In this document: piece after piece, positions 1 through 5,668 of the stretch | Layout of the letters: every line of letters starts with the position of its first letter | Numbering within the stretch: position 1 is the first letter of the stretch | DNA from: DASPXY01 sp038227745 | GTDB lineage: Bacteria > Planctomycetota > Planctomycetia > Gemmatales > Gemmataceae | Reading direction: 5' to 3' | Length of the DNA: 9,096 nucleotides | Assembly (NCBI GenBank): GCA_038227745.1 | Contig: JBBRPS010000410.1 | Location: forward strand, 1 to 9,096 | The notes under the pieces: model-generated | What the model was told of the DNA's origin: nothing | Databases searched by the model: none | Seen by the model: only the letters and a program-made list of their open reading frames with translations | Made by a program: the position numbers and the translations under genes

Positions 1-2109
1 CTTCAGCGCCCCGCCCTCGTCCAGCTTCAGGACCGCCTGCACCGAGCCCTTGCCGTACGAGCGCGTGCCGAGCAGTACCGCCCGATCGCGGTCGCGCAGC
101 GCTCCCGCCACGATCTCCGCCGCCGACGCCGTCTCGCCGTTCAGCAGCACCACCAGCGGGAAGTCGCCCAGGTAGTCCTTGCCGTCCGCCTTCCAGGATT
201 GCTCCTCCTTGCGCGGGCCGCGCGTCGTCAAGATCGTCCCGTCCTTCAAGAACAGGGCACACACCTTGATCGCCTGCTGCAGCAGGCCGCCCGGGCACGA
301 ACGGAGGTCGAGGAGCAGCCCCTTCAGGCCATCCTTCTTCAGGGCCAGGAGGGCTTCGCGCACCTCGCCGGCCGTCTGGCCGGTGAACTGCGTGATGCGC
401 AGGTAGCCGACCTTGTGCCGGTCGTCGAGCAGGAAGCGCCAACGATCGTCGTCGCCGCGGCGGAAGCCCTCGGCGGTGCGGATCGTGATCCGCGCCCGCT
501 TGATGGGCATTTCCTCCACCACGCCGTCGGCGTGGACGACCCTGAGCTTGACCACCTCGCCGGCCGGCCCGAGGATGCGCTTGACCACCTCCTGCATCGT
601 CAGGCCGGCCGTTGCCTTGCCGTCGATGCTCTCGACCAGGTCGCCGGGGCGCAGCCCCGCCTCGAGGGCGGGCGAACCCTCCAGGGCAGTCATGACCGTG
701 ATGCCGGCGTCCGCGACTCGCAGCTGCACGCCGATGCCGGTCAGCGAGCCGCGGAACTGTTGCTCCACCTGCGTCAGCTCGTCCGGCGTGAGGTACTCGC
801 TGAAGCGGTCGTTCAGGCCCTTGACCATGCCGCGGATCGCGTCGCGCGTCAGCTGCTTCTCGTCGGGCGGCTTGACGTAGAACTCCCGCAGCTTCTTGCG
901 GACCTCGTCGAGCCTCTTGAGCGGTTTCGGCGCGCCCTTGTCGTTGTCTTTCGCCTGGGCGGCTTTCTCTTCGGGGGGCGGCGCGACGGCGGCAGCGCCG
1001 AAGCCGACCGCGGCCAGCGGCAGCAGGCCCAGCGCGGCGATGGCGGCGAGGAGGGCGCCGCGGCGGCGCACGGGCCGGCGGTCGCGGCCGGCGTCGAGCA
1101 GGGCGACGAGGCGGCGGCGCAGGTCGTCGGCGCGGGCCATGCCGAGCGCCACGGGCGAAGCGAAGAAACCCGGCGGCAGTTGGGCCGTGACAGCGAGGAG
1201 GTGCTCGGCGTAGTCGGCGGCGGCGGCGCCGTGGCGGAGGACCACGTCGTCACAGGCGGCCTCCTGTTCGGCGTGAAGGCGGGCGACCGCCAGCCAGGCG
1301 AGCGGGTGGAACCAGTAGAGCGCGCGCGCGAGGTGGCCGAGGAGTTGCGTCAGGCAGTCGCCGCGCTGGACGTGGCCCAGTTCGTGGAGCAGCACCAACC
1401 GCAGGCGCTCCGCGCTCCAGCCGTCCGCGTTGGCGGGCAGCAGCACCACGGGCCGGAAAACGCCCCAGGTCATGGGGACGGCGCGGCGGTCGCTCGTGAG
1501 AAGACAGACGCGGCGGCGGACGCCGAGCAGCGCCGCCAGTTCGCCAAGCAGCGCGACGGTCGGTCCGTCGCCAACGGGGCGGCAGGAGCGGCGCAGTACC
1601 CACAGGCTGACGAAGCTCAGGCCGAGCCAGGCGAGCGACAGTCCGGCGCCCGTCGCCCAGGCGATGGCCGGCCACGGTACGGCGGCGTGGTGCTCGGGCG
1701 CGGCCTCCTCCGGGGTGTGAGGCGGGGGCGGCGGTTCGCCGGGGCGGAACGCCGCGGGCGGAGGCGGGACGCGGCTGGCGATGAGGACAGCCTTCGGCCG
1801 CGGCAGTGGTGCGTCGAGGACGTGGCGGGCGTGGAGCAGGACGCCGCCTCCTTCGGCGCCCGCGGCTGGCGCCGCCTCCTCGGCGTGGCCGGCGGTAGTG
1901 TCGAACGCCGGGAGATGGACGTGCCAGCGCGGCAGCAGCAGGCCGAGGGCGGGCAGGGCGAGGATGCCGACCAGGGCGGCGGTCCAGAGGAGGTGCCGCG
2001 CGGCGGCGGCGGCGCGGCGCAGCAAGGGGGCCAGGGCACAGGCGAGGACGAGGACAGCGGTGCCCTTGAGGGCGGCGTCGAGCAGGGCCGGCGTGAGGTC
2101 GAGGGTCAT
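1..2109 (-). CDS. BlaR1-like M56 metallopeptidase fused to PDZ and S41 (CTP) protease, partial at left edge
   Basis: The gene reads from ATG at 2107-2109 without interruption off the left edge, giving 703 residues so far. Helices lie near residues 12-30, 40-60, 145-172 and 350-372, the BlaR1 arrangement. Between helices 3 and 4 is the M56 zinc protease: HELGH at 242-246, the third ligand probably Glu283 in EQEAACDD, and YWFHPLAW at 265-272. Where BlaR1 would carry a penicillin sensor, this protein has an S41 N-terminal helical segment (about 395-445), a PDZ domain (about 447-535) and an S41 core. The Ser-Lys dyad is visible: Ser662 in TASAAE and Lys687 in SYGKGSVQ, 25 residues apart as in Prc/CtpA. 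The loop between helices 2 and 3 is proline-rich. GAAAGGA lies just upstream of the start, inside the end of blaI, so translational coupling is likely. M56 is expected to be cytoplasmic and PDZ-S41 outside the membrane. The domain calls are solid; the substrate and signal are unknown. Confidence 0.9.
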   Translation of the reverse strand, partial: MTLDLTPALLDAALKGTAVLVLACALAPLLRRAAAAARHLLWTAALVGILALPALGLLLPRWHVHLPAFDTTAGHAEEAAPAAGAEGGGVLLHARHVLDAPLPRPKAVLIASRVPPPPAAFRPGEPPPPPHTPEEAAPEHHAAVPWPAIAWATGAGLSLAWLGLSFVSLWVLRRSCRPVGDGPTVALLGELAALLGVRRRVCLLTSDRRAVPMTWGVFRPVVLLPANADGWSAERLRLVLLHELGHVQRGDCLTQLLGHLARALYWFHPLAWLAVARLHAEQEAACDDVVLRHGAAAADYAEHLLAVTAQLPPGFFASPVALGMARADDLRRRLVALLDAGRDRRPVRRRGALLAAIAALGLLPLAAVGFGAAAVAPPPEEKAAQAKDNDKGAPKPLKRLDEVRKKLREFYVKPPDEKQLTRDAIRGMVKGLNDRFSEYLTPDELTQVEQQFRGSLTGIGVQLRVADAGITVMTALEGSPALEAGLRPGDLVESIDGKATAGLTMQEVVKRILGPAGEVVKLRVVHADGVVEEMPIKRARITIRTAEGFRRGDDDRWRFLLDDRHKVGYLRITQFTGQTAGEVREALLALKKDGLKGLLLDLRSCPGGLLQQAIKVCALFLKDGTILTTRGPRKEEQSWKADGKDYLGDFPLVVLLNGETASAAEIVAGALRDRDRAVLLGTRSYGKGSVQAVLKLDEGGALK

Positions 2110-2112
2110 GGG

Positions 2113-2502
2113 TCACGGTCCTTTCGTGCGGGCCTGGCGGATGAGTTCGGCGAGGCCCTCCAGCTCCTCGGGGGAGAGGTCGGTCGCCGCGTCGCCGAGG
2201 TGGGCGGCGACGGCCTTTTCGAGCGAGCCGTCGAAGAAGGTCTGCAGGACGTTGCGCAGGGCGGAGCGGCCGGCCTGGGCGCGCGGCCGGCTGGGGACGT
2301 AGACGTAGGCCAGTCCCTCTTGCCGATGTTTGAGGTGGCCCTTCTCTTCGAGGATGCGCAGGAGGGTGCGGACGGCGGTCTTGCCGGGCGGGTCAGGCAG
2401 TTCGGCAACGACCTCGAGCGCAGTGGCCTTGCCGCGGCGGTAGACAATGTCCATGATCTGCCGCTCGCGGCGGCTGAGCTGTTCGGCCGGCCTGTCCGCC
2501 AT
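2113..2502 (-). CDS. BlaI/MecI-family transcriptional repressor
   Basis: This 129-residue protein has the length and layout of BlaI/MecI repressors. A winged helix occupies about residues 9-70, with LSRRERQIMDIVYRRG at the start, a recognition helix around 41-55 (KTAVRTLLRILEEKG) and the wing YVYVP. A C-terminal dimerisation region (about 75-125) contains LSPEELEGLAELI. The start is fixed by GGGGAGGAG a few bases upstream. The gene lies 3 bp before the M56-S41 gene, the usual repressor-sensor pairing, so the M56 domain presumably inactivates it by proteolysis. The Asn-Phe cleavage site known from staphylococcal BlaI is not obvious here; the corresponding region reads SLEKAVAAHL, so the cut site, if any, differs. 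It is probably autoregulated through the dyad over its promoter. Nothing in the window points to beta-lactam resistance, and in planctomycetes such pairs are common without a known inducer. Confidence 0.92.
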   Translation of the reverse strand: MADRPAEQLSRRERQIMDIVYRRGKATALEVVAELPDPPGKTAVRTLLRILEEKGHLKHRQEGLAYVYVPSRPRAQAGRSALRNVLQTFFDGSLEKAVAAHLGDAATDLSPEELEGLAELIRQARTKGP

Positions 2503-2521
2503 CGCGTCTCCTCCCCTCGGG

Positions 2522-2555
2522 ATTGGTACGGAACGTTGCGCCCGGATGTACCAAT
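2522..2555. promoter_or_regulatory. Perfect 8-bp dyad over the blaI start site, candidate repressor operator
   Basis: ATTGGTAC (2522-2529) and GTACCAAT (2548-2555) form a perfect inverted repeat separated by 18 bp. It covers the predicted transcription start and lies 19 bp upstream of the blaI start codon. BlaI-family repressors bind dyads at their own promoters, so this is a reasonable autoregulatory operator. It does not match the staphylococcal TACA/TGTA operator as a whole, although a TGTA lies in the right half (2547-2550). Confidence 0.45.
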
Positions 2556-2608
2556 TTTTTAACCGCTGCAGGCGCCGGCGTCAAGCCGATTATGCCAAAT
2601 TTTTAACC
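2551..2608. repeat. Pair of 14-bp A/T-rich direct repeats at the blaI promoter
   Basis: CCAATTTTTTAACC (2551-2564) and CCAAATTTTTAACC (2595-2608) differ at one position and start 44 bp apart, about four helical turns. They stand out as A/T-rich islands in very GC-rich DNA. The first overlaps the -10 box and the second lies just upstream of the -35 box. They could be protein-binding sites or UP-like elements. No regulator can be named. Confidence 0.5.
2556..2584 (-). promoter_or_regulatory. Candidate sigma-70-type promoter of the blaI operon
   Basis: On the minus strand TTGACG (2579-2584) is followed after 17 bases by TAAAAA (2556-2561). The -35 box matches the consensus at 5 of 6 positions and the -10 box at 4 of 6. 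Transcription would start near 2549, about 45 bases before the blaI ATG. The spacing and the overlap with the dyad at 2522-2555 support it. It is predicted from sequence alone. Confidence 0.55.
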
Positions 2609-2716
2609 TCTCTCGCCGGCCCCGGAAAGTGCTTGCCCTCGCGCACGGTCAAAGCGCGCTCGTTTAGTCCGGTCGGGCCTGGGAGCGCGGCGGGCGGCGC
2701 CGCGCCCGCGCAGAAC

Positions 2717-2751
2717 AAAAAAAGGGAGAGGGCCCTCATGAGCCCTCCCCC
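2717..2751 (-). terminator. Intrinsic terminator of the TIGR03000 gene
   Basis: On the minus strand a 10-bp stem (2742-2751 paired with 2724-2733, nine Watson-Crick pairs and one G.U) closes an 8-nt loop and runs directly into seven T residues (plus-strand A at 2717-2723). It lies about 110 nt past the stop codon of the 2863-3564 gene and separates that gene from the blaI operon on the same strand. The stretch 2611-2716 before the blaI promoter, and 2752-2862, show no gene. Confidence 0.85.
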
Positions 2752-2862
2752 TCAGTTTCGTTGACCTTCGCCCGGCTAGTCGGGACAGGCGAGTGTCATG
2801 CCTCCGCCGTTCCTCCGGGTCGGTCGCCGGCTCCAGACGTCAACCGACCCGGCCTCGCGGTG

Positions 2863-3564
2863 TTAGCGGCTCGCCGTCACGGCGGGCTGAGTGAAGGTGA
2901 ACGGAACGCGGGTCTCCTGGCCGGCGCGGACGGCGATCGTCTGCGACTGACGCACGGTCTGGCCGTCACGGACGATCTCGGCGGTCAGGGTGTAGTGGAA
3001 ATCACGGCCGGGCTGCAGAACCGGGGAAACCAGCCGACGCTCGCTGCTCTGCGAAGCCGTCGGCGTGCCATCGACCAGCAGCTTGGCCTCGGCGGGCAGG
3101 CTGACGATGATCGTGGCCGGGGCCTCGAGCGACCCCTTCATCGGCGGGCCGTCCTTCTTGCCGCCGTCCATGATCGGCGGAGCAGCCATCACCGGGGCGG
3201 CGCCGCCGTAGCAAGCGCCGGCGCAGCCGTAGCTGCCCGCACAGCCGTAGCTGCCCGCACAGCCGTAGCTGCCCGCACAGCCGTAGCTGCCCGCACAGCC
3301 GTAGCTGCCCGTGCAGCCGGAGCCGGAGCAACCGCTGCAGACGTGCCCGCCGGAGCAGCTGCTGCAGCTGTGGCAGCTGCTGCAGCCGTGGCAGCGGTGA
3401 TGCCGGTGCCCGCGACTGTGGCAGCTCGAGCAGCTGCTGTGGCAGCCGTGGCAGCGGCTGTGGCAGCTCGAGCGGCTGCACGAGCAGGAACAGCTGCAAC
3501 GATTGCCGAAGTCGGGAGTTTCAGCGCCACCGCTGAGTGCCATCATCAACACAACACTGTACAT
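2863..3564 (-). CDS. TIGR03000 domain protein with Cys/His-rich and SYGCAG-repeat region
   Basis: The 233-residue product begins MYSVVLMMALSGGAETPD, an N-terminus seen in planctomycete TIGR03000 proteins as I recall them, rather than a classic signal peptide. Residues 23-84 are a low-complexity Cys/His/Ser stretch with 17 Cys and 10 His in motifs such as CSCS, CHGC and SSCH. Five SYGCAG repeats follow (87-116). The C-terminal domain (about 149-225), with TIIVSLPAEAKLLVDG, SSERRLVSP and PGRDFHYTL, matches the TIGR03000 pattern, a beta-rich domain of unknown function. The reading frame is open upstream to 3678, but AGGAGGTG at 3572-3579 fixes this start. The gene has its own terminator and probably its own promoter. 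The Cys/His density suggests metal binding or disulfide cross-linking at the cell surface; this is inference, and the cellular location is not established. Confidence 0.88.
   Translation of the reverse strand: MYSVVLMMALSGGAETPDFGNRCSCSCSCSRSSCHSRCHGCHSSCSSCHSRGHRHHRCHGCSSCHSCSSCSGGHVCSGCSGSGCTGSYGCAGSYGCAGSYGCAGSYGCAGSYGCAGACYGGAAPVMAAPPIMDGGKKDGPPMKGSLEAPATIIVSLPAEAKLLVDGTPTASQSSERRLVSPVLQPGRDFHYTLTAEIVRDGQTVRQSQTIAVRAGQETRVPFTFTQPAVTASR
3224..3313. repeat. Five tandem 18-bp repeats inside the TIGR03000 gene
   Basis: The unit CAGCCGTAGCTGCCCGCA occurs at 3224, 3242, 3260, 3278 and 3296. The first four copies are identical and the last differs only at its end. Each encodes one six-residue SYGCAG repeat on the minus strand. 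Near-identity at the DNA level points to recent expansion by slippage or unequal recombination. There are no spacers, so this is not a CRISPR array. Confidence 0.95.
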
Positions 3565-3571
3565 TTGAGTA

Positions 3572-3579
3572 CACCTCCT
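3572..3579 (-). promoter_or_regulatory. Shine-Dalgarno that decides the TIGR03000 start
   Basis: AGGAGGTG on the minus strand lies 7 bases before the ATG at 3562-3564. No comparable site precedes the farther upstream in-frame ATG at 3676-3678, so the longer reading of 271 residues is rejected. Confidence 0.85.
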
Positions 3580-3762
3580 GCAAACAACACAAGGAGCCAA
3601 CCCACGCGTATCAGGGAACCTCAAGGCCTGGAGCCAGTTTTGGAGTAAGTACGGGCGAGGCGGCGAGCTGCCTCGCAATGAGAGGGTTCCGTCTCTTCTG
3701 GGCTTCCATCTCCCGCCTCTTTAGCAGTTCTGCTCGGTGTCAAAGCGAGCTGACTGAGTTGG

Positions 3763-3791
3763 ATGGTAAAGATAGTGAAAAAAAGAGTCAA
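3763..3791 (-). promoter_or_regulatory. Candidate promoter of the TIGR03000 gene
   Basis: On the minus strand TTGACT (3786-3791) is followed after 17 bases by TACCAT (3763-3768). The -35 match is good and the -10 match is 4 of 6. It would give a leader of about 190 nt. The leader contains a short hairpin (CGAGGC and GCCTCG around 3656-3675). Predicted from sequence only. Confidence 0.4.
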
Positions 3792-3905
3792 CAGTAATCT
3801 GGGCGGTATGGACGAATTATCGCGAGCAAGGGCCTGCTCCAGGTACGATTTTGCCAGGCAGACCGAGCAGGATGGGGGAAATGAGGCGTTTTTACCCACC
3901 GGAAT

Positions 3906-3924
3906 CCGGCCCTCTGGGGGCCGG
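3906..3924. repeat. GC-rich hairpin
   Basis: CCGGCCC (3906-3912) and GGGCCGG (3918-3924) form a perfect 7-bp stem with a 5-nt loop. There is no T run on either side in either strand, so it is not a standard terminator. It lies just before the 29-bp repeat and may belong to the same repetitive element. Confidence 0.5.
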
Positions 3925-3950
3925 TGGCGACGTCCAGGGATGAGTCGGCC

Positions 3951-4019
3951 GTGGGGCTGCCGACACGGCGGACACAGCTGTGGGGCTGCCGGCACGGCTG
4001 GCACAGCCGTGGCACACCA
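3951..4019. repeat. 29-bp tandem repeat with internal palindrome
   Basis: Two 29-bp units start at 3951 and 3980, both with GTGGGGCTGCCG, and differ at a few positions. A third begins at 4009 and decays after four bases. The second unit contains a perfect 8-bp inverted repeat, CACGGCTG (3993-4000) and CAGCCGTG (4004-4011), with a 3-nt loop. It looks like a dispersed planctomycete intergenic repeat; genome-wide copy number cannot be seen here. Confidence 0.6.
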
Positions 4020-4047
4020 ACCGGACACGCCCACCGGGTTCGTGCAG

Positions 4048-4101
4048 GAGGAGAACGTCCCCGACACGATCGCAAGTTCTCCTGCCGGAGGCGTTCTCCT
4101 T
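4048..4101 (+). promoter_or_regulatory. Mutually exclusive hairpins upstream of the membrane operon
   Basis: AGGAGAAC at 4049-4056 can pair with GTTCTCCT at 4076-4083 (8 bp). Extended by one base to 4057, it can instead pair with CGTTCTCCT at 4092-4100 (9 bp). The two pairings exclude each other. The predicted promoter lies downstream of this element, so it may equally be decayed repeat DNA rather than an RNA switch. Confidence 0.3.
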
Positions 4102-4109
4102 ACGGTGCG

Positions 4110-4138
4110 TTGTCGAAATCGCTCCGCAGGCGGACAAT
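4110..4138 (+). promoter_or_regulatory. Candidate promoter of the membrane-protein operon
   Basis: TTGTCG (4110-4115) and GACAAT (4133-4138) are 17 bases apart, each matching the consensus at 4 of 6. The leader to the ATG at 4249 would be about 100 nt. A TATCCT at about 4176 is an alternative -10 box. Weak prediction. Confidence 0.3.
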
Positions 4139-4232
4139 TCCCGGGATGCCGCAGGGCGTCCGCGGTGGGATCGGGTATCCTTTCCGTGAAGGTTTCGCAA
4201 ACGCCCCCGCACGAGCGCGGGCCGGTTTCGCC

Positions 4233-4245
4233 GGGGAGGAGAGGG
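4233..4245 (+). promoter_or_regulatory. Shine-Dalgarno that decides the start of the 4249 gene
   Basis: GGGGAGGAGAGGG ends three bases before the ATG at 4249. The frame is open upstream as far as 3763, but that upstream part covers intergenic repeats and has no membrane-protein character. The purine-rich site and the onset of protein-like sequence agree on 4249. Confidence 0.8.
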
Positions 4246-4248
4246 AAC

Positions 4249-5601
4249 ATGGCGAGTGCCGTAGTGACGCGGGGCGCCGGCGACGAGCGGGCGCTGGCGG
4301 ACCCGTGGCGCTGGATGTGGACCGGCGTCGGGGCGAGTGCCGCCGCCTTCTGTTGGGCCCGCCTGTTCGGCGACGGCGCGACGGCGGTCCGCTTCCTCCT
4401 GATCGCCGCCGGCCTGGCCGGGGCGACGACCGCCGTTTGCCTGCGCTTCTGGGCGGGGCGGCCGCTTCTGCGGCATTTGAAGGAAGGCGCGGCCGGCGAG
4501 CGCACGGCCGGCGCCGGGTTGCTGGTCCTGGCCGGCCTGACGGCCTTCCTGACGTGCTGGGCGCTGTACCTGGGGGCGGAGCGGGCCGAAGAATGGGATT
4601 CGCTGCGCTTGCTGCTGGCGGTCGCGACGCTCGTCGCGTTCGCGGCCTCCATCGTGGTCGCCTCGGGACCGCGGCTGCGGCGCGTCCTCCTCAGCGCCCT
4701 GATCGTCTTCCACCTCGGCGGCATCGTGACGGCCGTGCTGGCTTACCCGCCAAGTCCCTGGCTGATGCAGGTCCTCCGCAGTCGCGTGTACGGACCGTAC
4801 CTGGAGTTCATGCAGCTGAGCAACGCTTACCGCTTCTACTCGCCCGAGCCGTGGCCCGCCACACAGCTGTGGTTCCGGGTCGAGTACCACGACGCCGACC
4901 ATGACCGGGTCGTCTGGAACTGGTTCAAGATCCCCGACGTGGACGAGGAGGGCCAGCCGCGCGATGCGCTGCGGGTGCGCTACCAGCGCCGCCTGTCTTT
5001 AACGGAGAATATCACGCCGAGCCTGCCGATGCCGCCGCGCGAGTACCGCGACCGGGCCGGCCTGATCCGCACCGCGGAGTATTTCCGCAAGCGCGACCGC
5101 CAGTGCCCCGAGCCGACCGCCAAGGAGAACCAGAAGGACTTGCTCGGGCAGGAGAAGGCGACGAGCAAGGTTTTCGTCCCCTACCTCTGGCAGGTGGTGC
5201 CGGCAGGGGACCCGCGCCTGGGCTACACGGAATTCGCCGCCCCGGACATCAACAGCCGACTGCTGCTGCGCTCTTACGCCCGTTACGCCGCCCGGCTGCC
5301 CCATCCGAAATACCCGAACGCCACCGTGAAGAGCGTGAAGCTTTACAAGGTGCTGCACCGGACGCTGACTCCGCAGGAGACCGCAGCCGGCGCCGACCCG
5401 CAGGATTTGACGAACTTCCTGCCGTACTACGAGGGGCAGTACGATCCGCAGGGCAACTTGCAGGACCCGGACGACCCGTTCCTGTACTGGATGTTGCCGA
5501 TCGTCCGCGTACACGGAAACAACCCCAACTTGCCGATCCAGGCGTGGCTCTACCTCCACTCCGGCGACGAGGAGCACTACCGCGCGCTGCTGGGCCGCTG
5601 A
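4249..5601 (+). CDS. Membrane protein of unknown function, partner of the HTTM protein
   Basis: I do not recognise a named family. The 450-residue protein has five likely membrane helices in its first half (about 21-40, 46-68, 87-110, 119-139 and 145-166). A long hydrophilic C-terminal domain (about 170-450) is rich in Tyr, Pro, Arg and Asp. Just after the last helix is NAYRFYSPEPWPATQLWFRV (192-211); similar 'YxFYSPxPxP' stretches occur, as I recall, in proteins encoded beside HTTM genes in planctomycetes and myxobacteria. No catalytic motif is evident. The gene ends 67 bp before the HTTM gene on the same strand with no terminator between, so the two are probably co-transcribed and may form a membrane complex. 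Topology suggests the C-terminal domain lies on one face of the membrane; which face is not clear. Confidence 0.8.
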   Translation: MASAVVTRGAGDERALADPWRWMWTGVGASAAAFCWARLFGDGATAVRFLLIAAGLAGATTAVCLRFWAGRPLLRHLKEGAAGERTAGAGLLVLAGLTAFLTCWALYLGAERAEEWDSLRLLLAVATLVAFAASIVVASGPRLRRVLLSALIVFHLGGIVTAVLAYPPSPWLMQVLRSRVYGPYLEFMQLSNAYRFYSPEPWPATQLWFRVEYHDADHDRVVWNWFKIPDVDEEGQPRDALRVRYQRRLSLTENITPSLPMPPREYRDRAGLIRTAEYFRKRDRQCPEPTAKENQKDLLGQEKATSKVFVPYLWQVVPAGDPRLGYTEFAAPDINSRLLLRSYARYAARLPHPKYPNATVKSVKLYKVLHRTLTPQETAAGADPQDLTNFLPYYEGQYDPQGNLQDPDDPFLYWMLPIVRVHGNNPNLPIQAWLYLHSGDEEHYRALLGR

Positions 5602-5668
5602 AAAGGCGAGCCGGGAGCTCACGTCCCCGACGGTCGCGGCTCGGAGAAGCCACGAAAGGCCAACGCAC

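Larger units (their letters stand above)
3565..4248. other. Divergent intergenic region without a credible gene
   Basis: These 684 bases separate the minus-strand TIGR03000 gene from the plus-strand membrane operon. Open frames cross it in several directions but none has a ribosome binding site with protein-like composition. It holds the TIGR03000 leader and promoter, a GC hairpin, a 29-bp tandem repeat, competing hairpins and a candidate promoter for the membrane operon. Between about 3792 and 3905 I see nothing recognisable. Confidence 0.7.

Noticed and set aside
2114..2116. ATG at 2114-2116 on the minus strand as start of the M56 gene
   Set aside because: It is in a different frame (Arg/Pro-rich shadow). 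The ATG at 2107-2109 opens the frame carrying HELGH and the S41 motifs.
199..2562. Plus-strand open frame of 787 codons
   Set aside because: It is the antisense shadow of the M56-PDZ-S41 and blaI genes in very GC-rich DNA. Its Arg/Gly/Ala-rich composition has no domain, while the minus strand carries intact catalytic motifs.
3224..3313. CRISPR-like array
   Set aside because: Units are directly adjacent with no spacers and encode a periodic peptide.
2761..3648. Plus-strand Ala-rich open frame
   Set aside because: It is the shadow of the TIGR03000 gene. The Ala/Val repeats are the reverse reading of the Cys/His/Ser repeats.
3763..4248. N-terminal extension of the membrane protein
   Set aside because: The frame is open by chance through repeats. 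The strong ribosome binding site at 4233-4245 and the onset of protein-like sequence place the start at 4249.
3621..4724. Minus-strand open frame of 367 codons across the divergent spacer
   Set aside because: It crosses intergenic repeats and the antisense of the 4249 gene. It is Arg/Pro-rich, with no motifs and no ribosome binding site.
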